A stretch of DNA of 5,516 bases from Spirochaetaceae bacterium (GTDB lineage: Bacteria > Spirochaetota > Spirochaetia > Treponematales > Breznakiellaceae): positions 1 to 5,516 of the forward strand of contig JAITNZ010000101.1 of the NCBI GenBank assembly GCA_031290205.1, written 5' to 3'. Both the position numbers and the translations under genes were made by a program. Of the stretch, positions 1 to 5,434 are shown piece by piece (the first letter of the stretch is position 1; each line of letters begins with the position of its first letter). The notes below the pieces were generated by a model that was not told the DNA's origin, did no database searches, and saw only the letters and a list, made by a program, of their open reading frames with translations.

Positions 1-7
1 TATCGCG

Positions 8-134
8 TACGCGCTCCTGTCATGCTCGTTACCGCGCACCTTACTGTTTAACACAGATACGGAGGCTCGCAACGAGCAAGGGCGCCGACGGCAAAGTGCG
101 TGGTTAGGAGCATGGCGGCAAGCACTGGCGCGTA
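8..134. repeat. Large imperfect inverted repeat in the left intergenic region
   Basis: The segment 22-42 matches the reverse complement of 93-113 at 17 of 21 positions (top strand begins ATGCTCGTTACC, bottom strand begins ATGCTCCTAACC). The similarity continues outward: 8-14 (TACGCGC) matches the reverse complement of 128-134, with an extra stretch of about 8 bases in the right arm. Independently, TGCTCGTT at 23-30 is an exact inverted copy of AACGAGCA at 71-78, so alternative foldings exist. It could be a palindromic repeat element or two opposed copies of a dispersed intergenic repeat; the window start may cut it. No coding function is proposed. Confidence 0.55.
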
Positions 135-149
135 AGCGCTTGTGCCGCC
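114..149. repeat. GC-rich hairpin
   Basis: GGCGGCA at 114-120 pairs with TGCCGCC at 143-149. AGC at 121-123 then pairs with GCT at 138-140, leaving T141-G142 as a bulge and a 14-base loop. No T-tract follows on either side, so it is not a typical intrinsic terminator. It overlaps the right arm of the larger inverted repeat and may be part of the same element. Apart from these structures, 1-211 holds no gene I can support; the longest open stretch (frame 2, ending at 196) lacks a recognisable protein. Confidence 0.5.
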
Positions 150-287
150 GACCGAGAAAGCCTTCCCCCTGTGGCCATCTGTGGACAAATTCTTAATGCG
201 CTCGACCTGGAATGGCGGTGCAATGGGCGCCGAGCCATGGACAACGTATAAAAAAAAATAAAAATTCTTTATTTATGCCTGTTTTAC

Positions 288-316
288 TTGCCCGTCAAGA
301 GCAATGGATATATGAT
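288..316 (+). promoter_or_regulatory. Candidate promoter for the two-component operon
   Basis: A -35-like TTGCCC (288-293; 4 of 6 consensus bases) lies 17 bases upstream of a -10-like TATGAT (311-316; 5 of 6). An A/T-rich stretch at about 247-277, including nine consecutive A's (250-258), lies just upstream where an UP element would sit. Transcription would start near 323, the A of the chosen ATG, implying a leaderless or nearly leaderless mRNA. This is read by eye and is only suggestive. Confidence 0.3.
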
Positions 317-322
317 GAGAAT

Positions 323-1036
323 ATGCAGGGAAAGATACTGATTATCGAAGACACGCGAGAGCTTGCTGATGTGATTTCGCTCTATCTAGGCAAAGACGGG
401 TTTGAAACCCGTATTGCCGCAAGTGCCGAAGACGCCTTGGTGGTACTCGGCGCGTGGGAGCCTGAGATGCTCATTCTGGACATCAATCTGCCGGGTATGG
501 ACGGCTTTGAGTTTTTGCAGCAATTCAGAAAGACGAAGGACACGCCGGTAATCATCGTCTCGGCGCGGGACAGCGACGAAGACCTCGTCGCCGGGCTCGG
601 CATCGGCGCGGATGAGTTTGTTACCAAACCATTTTCGTCCAAAGTACTCGTCGCGCGGGTGCGTTCCCTCTTTCGCCGTGTCCGCAACCTTGAGGAAAAG
701 ACGGCGGGGAATCTTTTTAAGTTTGGACCCTTCACCCTCGATATGGACGCCTGCATCCTCAAGCGGGAGGACGCGGGCGCTGTAAGACGCATCCCCTTAT
801 CAGCAAAAGAATTCGGCTGCCTTGCCTGTTTAATCGAAAACGCGGGGAAAACGCTCAATCCCGAAACGATCTTCAAGAGCGTCTGGAAGCACAATTACGG
901 CGATTTGACGGCGATTGCCGTTTACGTTCAGCACCTCCGCCGCAAAATCGAAGACGATCCGGGGAACCCTGTATATATCGAAACGATTCACGGCATGGGC
1001 TACCGTTTTAACGCGGAAGGGGGAAAATCAGCATGA
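323..1036 (+). CDS. OmpR/PhoB-family DNA-binding response regulator
   Basis: This is a 237-residue response regulator, the usual size of the OmpR/PhoB family. Its receiver domain (about residues 3-115) shows the acidic pair E9-D10, the phospho-acceptor D53 in LILDINLPGMDG, the switch residue S80 in VIIVSARD, and K102 in GADEFVTKPF. A C-terminal winged-helix domain (about 130-232) ends with the family hallmark VYVQHLRRKIE...YIETIHGMGYRF. Phosphorylated by the adjacent kinase, it would bind promoter DNA in the cytoplasm. The frame stays open upstream to an ATG at 212, but those 37 residues are basic and low in complexity, with no homologous domain; receiver domains normally begin a few residues before the KILIIED strand, so the ATG at 323 is preferred. 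No strong Shine-Dalgarno precedes it. The stop overlaps the kinase start by four bases. The regulon is unknown. Confidence 0.95.
   Translation: MQGKILIIEDTRELADVISLYLGKDGFETRIAASAEDALVVLGAWEPEMLILDINLPGMDGFEFLQQFRKTKDTPVIIVSARDSDEDLVAGLGIGADEFVTKPFSSKVLVARVRSLFRRVRNLEEKTAGNLFKFGPFTLDMDACILKREDAGAVRRIPLSAKEFGCLACLIENAGKTLNPETIFKSVWKHNYGDLTAIAVYVQHLRRKIEDDPGNPVYIETIHGMGYRFNAEGGKSA
1018..1023 (+). promoter_or_regulatory. Ribosome binding site of the kinase, inside the regulator gene
   Basis: AGGGGG, part of GGAAGGGGG at 1015-1023, lies nine bases before the kinase ATG and within the last codons of the regulator. With the ATGA overlap it supports translational coupling and fixes the kinase start. 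Confidence 0.7.
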
Positions 1037-2361
1037 AAATTAAAACGCAATTTTATTTATTGATATTAGGCATCGTCGTTGTGCCGCTCATGGCGCTGCT
1101 CATTCAGCATCTCGTGATAGAGATGCGGAAGGGGGGGCAGGGTGTCTTGCCGCCGCCGTTTGAATGGGCATTTGATGAGCGGCGGGAGCGGCGGTCTGAT
1201 TTCAGAGAGCCGGGACCAGGCGCCCCGCCGCCTATTTGGAATCGCCCTCCTCACCGTGAGGGCGAGGCAGAAGTGCCTCAGGCGCCTCCAAGCCCGCCGC
1301 CGCCTATTTGGAATCGCCCTCCTCAGAGTGAAAGCGAGGCAGAAAGTGCCTCAGGCACCGGACCGCCTTCTTTCTGGAATCGCCCTTCTCAAAGTGAAGG
1401 CGAGGCTGGAAACCGCCTGTGGCGGCCTCCTCACAATGAAGGCGAGGGCAGAAACCGCCTGTGGCGCTTAATTATTGGGCTTGTGGTGCTTATTGCGCTT
1501 TTTGCGGCGCTTATGTGTTTTTTTATTGCGCGGTCTATAACGAAATCGGTAACGGTATTGGAGAAGGCGACGCGGCGTATTGCGGCGGGGGAGCTTGACC
1601 TTGCCGTTGACGTGCGGGGGAGCAACGAGATTACTTCGCTCACCGCGTCGCTCAACCGGATGCGGGATGCGCTTAAGGAGGATGGGCGGCGGCGCGCTCG
1701 TTTTATCATGGGGATAAGTCACGACCTCAAGACGCCGCTTGCCATCATGCAGAGCTATGCCGAGCTGATTGACGACGGGCTTGCCGTTGATGCTGCGTCG
1801 CAAAAAAACGCGGCGGGCATCATTCTTGCAAAAGCGAGCCAGCTTGAGCAGATGATAAACCACCTGATAGAGTTTGTAAAAATGGACACCGGCGAATGGC
1901 AGAGCTGCTTATCAAACGTTGCCATTGCCGACTTTCTTAAAAAGAGCGCGCGGCGTTTTATCCTTGACGCCGAAACGCTGCGTCACCGGATGACATCGAC
2001 TATCGAGATAAGCGAAGATACCGTTGTGCCGCTTGACGAGGACTTGGTCGTGCGGGCGTTGGAAAATCTTGTAGGGAATGCCATCCGCCACACGCCGGAA
2101 GGTTCGTCTATCAGTCTTGATGCCATACAGGATGAGAACGGCATTCGTATTACGATAAGTGATAATGGACCGGGCATCGCGGCGGAGGAGCTTCCTCACA
2201 TATTTGAAACCTTTTACCGGGGCAGCGCCTCGCGGCGCGAACAGGGCATGGGCATCGGGCTTTCCGTTGTCAAATGGGTGATAGACTCCCACGGCTGGAC
2301 GATAAACGCCGACTCAGACAGCACAGGCACCCGCTTCATGATAACAGTGGGGGCGCATTAG
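1033..2361 (+). CDS. Membrane sensor histidine kinase with a repetitive Pro/Trp-rich sensor segment
   Basis: This is a complete 442-residue orthodox sensor kinase, partner of the upstream regulator (ATGA overlap). Domains in order: TM1 (about 7-29); an extracytoplasmic segment (about 30-145); TM2 (about 146-167); a HAMP linker (about 168-218); a HisKA domain with H-box FIMGISHDLKTPLA (phospho-acceptor H230); and a HATPase domain with N-box N345/N349, G1 box DNGPGI (377-382), F-box FETFY (391-395) and G2 box GMGIGL (405-410). All catalytic boxes are intact, so it should autophosphorylate and transfer phosphate to D53 of the regulator. The sensor segment is not a recognisable PAS or Cache fold: it consists of degenerate repeats of the type PPPIWNRPPxxEGEAE, rich in Pro, Trp, Arg and Glu and probably disordered. 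The signal is unknown. A run of seven G's at 1131-1137 just after TM1 is a possible slippage site. Confidence 0.95.
   Translation: MKIKTQFYLLILGIVVVPLMALLIQHLVIEMRKGGQGVLPPPFEWAFDERRERRSDFREPGPGAPPPIWNRPPHREGEAEVPQAPPSPPPPIWNRPPQSESEAESASGTGPPSFWNRPSQSEGEAGNRLWRPPHNEGEGRNRLWRLIIGLVVLIALFAALMCFFIARSITKSVTVLEKATRRIAAGELDLAVDVRGSNEITSLTASLNRMRDALKEDGRRRARFIMGISHDLKTPLAIMQSYAELIDDGLAVDAASQKNAAGIILAKASQLEQMINHLIEFVKMDTGEWQSCLSNVAIADFLKKSARRFILDAETLRHRMTSTIEISEDTVVPLDEDLVVRALENLVGNAIRHTPEGSSISLDAIQDENGIRITISDNGPGIAAEELPHIFETFYRGSASRREQGMGIGLSVVKWVIDSHGWTINADSDSTGTRFMITVGAH
1225..1467 (+). repeat. In-frame degenerate tandem repeats in the kinase sensor segment
   Basis: Copies begin at 1225 (PPPIWNRPPHREGEAE), 1297 (PPPIWNRPPQSESEAE) and 1363 (PPSFWNRPSQSEGEAG), that is at residues 65, 89 and 111. 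A shorter fourth unit at residues 131-145 (RPPHNEGEGRNRLWR) duplicates residues 117-131. Spacings are 72, 66 and about 42 bases, all multiples of three. The first two copies share long identical DNA stretches (CCGCCGCCTATTTGGAATCG), so the expansion looks recent. Such arrays can change copy number without breaking the frame. Confidence 0.85.
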
Positions 2362-2383
2362 GGCGTCGCAACGCTTGCAAGAT

Positions 2384-2410
2384 CCCCCGCGCTTCAGGGC
2401 GGGGGGCTTA
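2384..2410 (+). terminator. Probable intrinsic terminator of the two-component operon
   Basis: CCCCCGC at 2384-2390 pairs with GCGGGGG at 2399-2405 around an eight-base loop, starting 22 bases after the kinase stop. A moderate T-rich tail (CTTATTTCT) follows on the + strand. The structure abuts the stop codon of the convergent methyltransferase gene (2408-2410). On the - strand the tail (GATCTTGC) is poor, so it would end mainly the + transcript. Confidence 0.55.
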
Positions 2411-3694
2411 TTTCTCCAGCAGGTACAGATATTCTTTAACATGAATATTACGGTTGGCTAAATTCCTGCACCCGCGAAAGGTGTTATATGTTACTTCAAG
2501 TATTTCTAGTTTTCCTATTTTGTATAACATATCCTTCATTTCATCAAGCGAAATAAAGCCTTCTGAGTTAAATGAAATGAGAACAAATTTTGATTTTATA
2601 TTTGCAACCAAATCTGTTAATGCCTTAGACGCAAATTGCTTTTTATTATACGCGGAACGGTTCCAATTTTCGGGTATACCAGACACCATACTGCTATTTT
2701 CCGGGCAGGTATTTTCTAATATCAGATTGAGCATAAAGTAATTTGAACCATAGGGATGCTGATTATACGGCGGGTCCAAATACGCTAAATCTACTTCGGG
2801 GGCGGTATTTATTACAACATTTGCATCGCCTGAAAAAACGGTATATTCAGAATCAAAATTACTGAACACAGGAAATGGTAAAACGATGTCTCCTTTTATG
2901 CGCAAGAGTGCATCTTTACGTTCTCCTCCGAATTGCCCAATTCCTGTTTCGTGATTTTTATAAAACCCCTTAAATACGCCGGAAGTATTTGAATGAATAC
3001 TAGCCTCTGAAATAAGTGGAGCCAAAAAATACTTTTGGTAGTTGGCGTCTATGCGCTCTATTAAATGGCGCATTGTATCGATATATTGCGCGTTTCTACG
3101 CGTATAAAAAACTCGTTCGCCTGCTTTTATATTATTATCATCCTTTGGCGCATACATATTTGCAATAATCATGGACAATAAAGATTTATTTTCAATTTCG
3201 GCAAGAAGGTCATGGTGAATGCTTTTAAGAAAAGGAATATTTAATTCGCTCTTGTTTGAAAGATAACACTCATTGGTGATTTTGGAATAATTTTCTAAAT
3301 CATTGACCAGTAAAAGGCTGGAATATTGTTTAAAAAGCCTCGCAACAATACCAGAACCACTAAAAACATCGAACATACCCAACTTTTTTTTCCCCAAACG
3401 CTCCTGAACTATTTTTATTCCCTGTGTAATAAATTGTAAAAGAGAACGCTTATTACCAATATAGGTAATAATTTGTTTGGTAAGATAATCCTTGTTTTCA
3501 TATAAGGCATCAAATAACTCATAACGAGCTGGCGCGGACTGTATGTTAGTCTGTTTTTGGCTGGTCAAGACACACGAATCCATGCTAAATAATGCAGCTT
3601 GGACACTCATAAATACCAGTCTAAAGAAAAATTCAGGTTTTGTAAAGACATGAAAGCGGCTTTGGGGCAGAAATCGCAAGCATTGTGCGCTCAT
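2408..3694 (-). CDS. D12-class (alpha) adenine-N6 DNA methyltransferase, apparently orphan
   Basis: The product (428 residues from this start) would transfer a methyl group from S-adenosylmethionine to the N6 of adenine in a specific DNA sequence. Motifs run in the alpha-class order: YIGNKRSLLQFI (78-89, motif X); FDVFSGSGIVARLF (108-121, motif I, SAM binding); NDLE (131-134, motif II-like acidic residue); a target-recognition region (about 140-300) containing NTSGVFKGFYK; and catalytic DPPY (307-310, motif IV) in DLAYLDPPYNQHPYGSNYF. The C-terminus YNTFRGCRNLANR...EYLYLLEK is typical of D12 enzymes. The start is uncertain: ATGs at 3694, 3610 and 3583 all lack a clear Shine-Dalgarno, and clear homology begins only near residue 58. 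The gene is much AT-richer than its neighbours (2581-2640 has 18 of 60 G+C; 4081-4140 in the symporter has 34 of 60), suggesting horizontal acquisition. No endonuclease gene is adjacent, so it is an orphan or a restriction-modification remnant; the target sequence is unknown. Confidence 0.9.
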   Translation of the reverse strand: MSAQCLRFLPQSRFHVFTKPEFFFRLVFMSVQAALFSMDSCVLTSQKQTNIQSAPARYELFDALYENKDYLTKQIITYIGNKRSLLQFITQGIKIVQERLGKKKLGMFDVFSGSGIVARLFKQYSSLLLVNDLENYSKITNECYLSNKSELNIPFLKSIHHDLLAEIENKSLLSMIIANMYAPKDDNNIKAGERVFYTRRNAQYIDTMRHLIERIDANYQKYFLAPLISEASIHSNTSGVFKGFYKNHETGIGQFGGERKDALLRIKGDIVLPFPVFSNFDSEYTVFSGDANVVINTAPEVDLAYLDPPYNQHPYGSNYFMLNLILENTCPENSSMVSGIPENWNRSAYNKKQFASKALTDLVANIKSKFVLISFNSEGFISLDEMKDMLYKIGKLEILEVTYNTFRGCRNLANRNIHVKEYLYLLEK

Positions 3695-3773
3695 TCGTTC
3701 GTGCCGTTCGTGGCACTATTATAATTAAAAAAATTCTGATACACTGAGAAAAAAAAATGCGGAGGCATATTAA
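3695..3773. promoter_or_regulatory. Divergent promoter region between methyltransferase and symporter
   Basis: The palindrome ATTATAAT (3718-3725) supplies a consensus -10 TATAAT on the + strand (3720-3725) and another on the - strand (3723-3718), so the two promoters would overlap. Neither has a good -35 at normal spacing, which suggests weak or activator-dependent promoters. Beside it are two direct copies of CGTTCGTG (3696-3703 and 3705-3712) and a small hairpin, GTGCC 3701-3705 with GGCAC 3712-3716. These lie in the + promoter spacer/-35 zone and just upstream of the first methyltransferase ATG, where a regulator could act on both genes. Confidence 0.5.
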
Positions 3774-3776
3774 TTG
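3761..3776 (+). promoter_or_regulatory. Ribosome binding site and TTG start of the symporter
   Basis: GGAGG at 3761-3765 is followed after eight bases by TTG at 3774, ideal spacing. The first in-frame ATG (3789) would be 23 bases away and would trim the first membrane segment. The TTG is therefore the supported start. Confidence 0.85.
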
Positions 3777-5312
3777 ACCGAAAGTGTAATGATCCTAATT
3801 GGAATGGGAATATATTTTATTTTTATCATCGGCGTCGCGCTGATGTTCGTCCGGCGCAGTAATGCAAGCCCGGAAAGCTTTTTTCTGGGAAAACGGGGGC
3901 TTGGTCCCTGGGTGTCGGCGCTCAGCGCGGAGGCGTCGGATATGTCAGGCTGGCTCCTCATGGGGCTGCCGGGGCTCGCCTACTGGATGGGGCTTAGCGA
4001 GGCGTTCTGGACGGCAATCGGGCTTGCCGCGGGCACCTACATCAACTGGAAAATCGTGGCACGCCGCCTGCGCGTCTACACCGAGCTGGCGCACAACTCC
4101 TTCACCCTGCCGAGCTTTTTCAGCAACCGCTTTCACGATAAAAAACACATCCTCCTCGTCATTTCATCAATAATGATTATCCTGTTCTTTTCTATATACG
4201 TGGGAGCGCAGTTTGTTACTTTTGGAAAGCTCTTCAATTCGCTGTTCGGCGTGCCCGAATACTATACGCAGATTGTCATCGGGGGCGCCGCGCTTGTCTT
4301 CCTCTACACCCTGCTCGGCGGCTTTCTCGGCGAAAGTTTTACCGACCTCGTGCAGGGGCTGTTGATGATCGCCGCCATCGTGCTGGTCTTCGTATGCGGG
4401 ATTACTGCCGCCGGCGGCTTCGGCGCCGTCCGCGACAAGCTGTCGAGTTTCCCCCGCTTCCTCGATATATTCGGCACGGCGGCGCCCCAAGCAGGCACGG
4501 CGCAGAGCTTCGGACCCGGCGCGGACTACCCCCGCCTCAGCATCATTTCGACGCTTGCCTGGGGGCTTGGCTATTTCGGGATGCCGCAGGTGCTCCTTCG
4601 TTTTATGGCAATCAAGAGCCCCGAACGGCTTCCCAAGGCGCGGGTTATCGCCGTTTCGTGGTGCTGCATTTCGCTTTTTGCGGCAGTGGCTATCGGCATC
4701 ATCGGCAGGGCGTGGAGCCCGGCGCTTTACACTGACGGCGGCGCCTCCGAGCTGATATTCCTCGACATGGCGCGGCGCTTTTTCCCGCCCATCCTCGCGG
4801 GGCTCGTCCTCTCCGGCATCCTCGGCGCGTCGATGAGCTCGGCGGACTCATACATGCTGATAACCGCCTCTTCCGTGGCAAACGACCTCTTGAAAAACTC
4901 AATCAAGAAAAATATAAGCGAAAAATCCGTCCTCTGGATTGCCCGCGTCACGATGCTCGTCGTAACGCTCTTCGGGCTCTTTGTCGCCCTCAGCGGCAGC
5001 GATTCGATTTTCAGAATCGTATCCTACGCGTGGGCGGGGCTCGGCGCCTGTTTCGGACCGCTGATCCTCTTCAGTCTGTTTTGGAAGCGGACAACGCTCG
5101 CCGGCGCCGCCGCGGGGATGCTCTCCGGCGGCATCATCGTCGTGTTGTGGAAGAACGTCATCAGTCATCTGTCGCCCGTCCTCAATGTGTATGAATTGCT
5201 GCCAGCCTTCGTCATATCCAGCGCGGTCATCGTGCTGGTAAGCCTCGCCACCGCGAAACCGTCAAGCGAAATCGAAGCCGAGTTCAACGAAGCAAAGAAA
5301 CTATGCGCGTGA
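3774..5312 (+). CDS. putP: Sodium/proline symporter, PutP type (SSS family)
   Basis: This is a full-length 512-residue inner-membrane transporter of the solute:sodium symporter family, close in length to E. coli PutP (502). It would import L-proline driven by the Na+ gradient, for carbon, nitrogen or osmoprotection. By recalled comparison with E. coli PutP, the signature SAEASDMSGWLLMGLPG (51-67) carries the Na+ ligands D56 and S58 (D55/S57 in E. coli) and W60. The TM8-region pair S355-S356 matches S340-T341, with a conservative Thr-to-Ser change. Proline-site equivalents Y142, W263 and Y267 (in WGLGYFG) are present, and SYAWAGLGACFGPLILFSLFW (417-437) matches the conserved SYAWAG region. About 13 hydrophobic segments are visible. 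A loop at about 230-257 looks longer than in E. coli PutP. The gene stands alone, with a TTG start and its own divergent promoter region. Specificity for proline rather than a related solute is inferred. Confidence 0.93.
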   Translation: MTESVMILIGMGIYFIFIIGVALMFVRRSNASPESFFLGKRGLGPWVSALSAEASDMSGWLLMGLPGLAYWMGLSEAFWTAIGLAAGTYINWKIVARRLRVYTELAHNSFTLPSFFSNRFHDKKHILLVISSIMIILFFSIYVGAQFVTFGKLFNSLFGVPEYYTQIVIGGAALVFLYTLLGGFLGESFTDLVQGLLMIAAIVLVFVCGITAAGGFGAVRDKLSSFPRFLDIFGTAAPQAGTAQSFGPGADYPRLSIISTLAWGLGYFGMPQVLLRFMAIKSPERLPKARVIAVSWCCISLFAAVAIGIIGRAWSPALYTDGGASELIFLDMARRFFPPILAGLVLSGILGASMSSADSYMLITASSVANDLLKNSIKKNISEKSVLWIARVTMLVVTLFGLFVALSGSDSIFRIVSYAWAGLGACFGPLILFSLFWKRTTLAGAAAGMLSGGIIVVLWKNVISHLSPVLNVYELLPAFVISSAVIVLVSLATAKPSSEIEAEFNEAKKLCA

Positions 5313-5315
5313 AGA

Positions 5316-5346
5316 GGGGGATGGGGTATGGGGTATGGGGTATGGG
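5316..5346 (+). repeat. G-rich heptamer array with G-quadruplex potential
   Basis: Starting four bases after the symporter stop, ATGGGGT occurs three times in tandem (5321-5327, 5328-5334, 5335-5341) followed by a degenerate ATGGGTA (5342-5348). With the GGGGG at 5316-5320 this gives five runs of three or more G's separated by two- or three-base loops, a classical intramolecular G-quadruplex pattern on the + strand. It would be transcribed in the 3' untranslated region of the symporter mRNA. Confidence 0.85.
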
Positions 5347-5348
5347 TA

Positions 5349-5410
5349 AGACTTTACTTCGGAGTATCAGCGTATTTCATGTAATATTACCTTACTCCGA
5401 AGTAAAATCT
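5349..5410. repeat. Inverted repeat with 18-base arms and TAATATTAC in the loop
   Basis: Arms 5349-5366 and 5393-5410 are complementary at 17 of 18 positions, with the inner 14 bp (TTTACTTCGGAGTA) perfect. The 26-base loop holds the ten-base palindrome GTAATATTAC (5381-5390). No T-tract follows on either strand, so it is not a canonical intrinsic terminator, although it could still stabilise the symporter transcript 3' end. Other readings are a tiny palindromic mobile element or a replication or integration site. The DNA structure is certain; the function is unknown. Confidence 0.85.
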
Positions 5411-5428
5411 ATCATCCATCATCCATCA
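5408..5428. repeat. Short heptamer repeat array (ATCCATC)
   Basis: ATCCATC occurs twice in tandem (5414-5420 and 5421-5427), preceded by a degenerate related unit (TCTATC). It has the same seven-base period as the G-rich array on the other side of the stem-loop but a different sequence. Confidence 0.6.
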
Positions 5429-5434
5429 CCTACT

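Noticed and set aside
180..188. TGTGGACAA, one base from a DnaA box (reverse complement of TTGTCCACA)
   Set aside because: A single box, with only a distant partial copy (TGTGGCCAT at 170-178) and no dnaA, dnaN or AT-rich unwinding region; insufficient for an origin.
2..196. Open reading stretch of about 64 codons in frame 2 running in from the left edge
   Set aside because: Its translation is Arg/Pro-rich with no recognisable domain, and the region is dominated by inverted repeats; it could be the end of an unseen gene but cannot be supported.
212..322. In-frame upstream extension of the response regulator from ATG 212 (or ATG 275)
   Set aside because: It adds low-complexity basic sequence encoded by an A-rich promoter-like region; receiver domains start right before KILIIED, which fits the ATG at 323.
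1142..1471. 109-codon open frame overlapping the kinase sensor repeats in another + frame
   Set aside because: Open only because the in-frame repeat DNA lacks stops in that frame; no ribosome binding site or domain.
2381..2410. GC-rich hairpin resembling the palindromic ends of IS200/IS605 elements
   Set aside because: No transposase or matching second end is present, and position plus T-rich tail fit an ordinary terminator of the kinase operon.
3667..4951. Several open frames on the - strand and in other + frames across the symporter
   Set aside because: They are by-products of GC-rich coding sequence, lack ribosome binding sites and domains, and are fully overlapped by the clearly homologous putP gene.
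5349..5410. Stem-loop as the intrinsic terminator of putP
   Set aside because: No T-tract follows the stem on the + strand (AAAATCTATC follows instead), the loop is long and the stem is A/T-rich.
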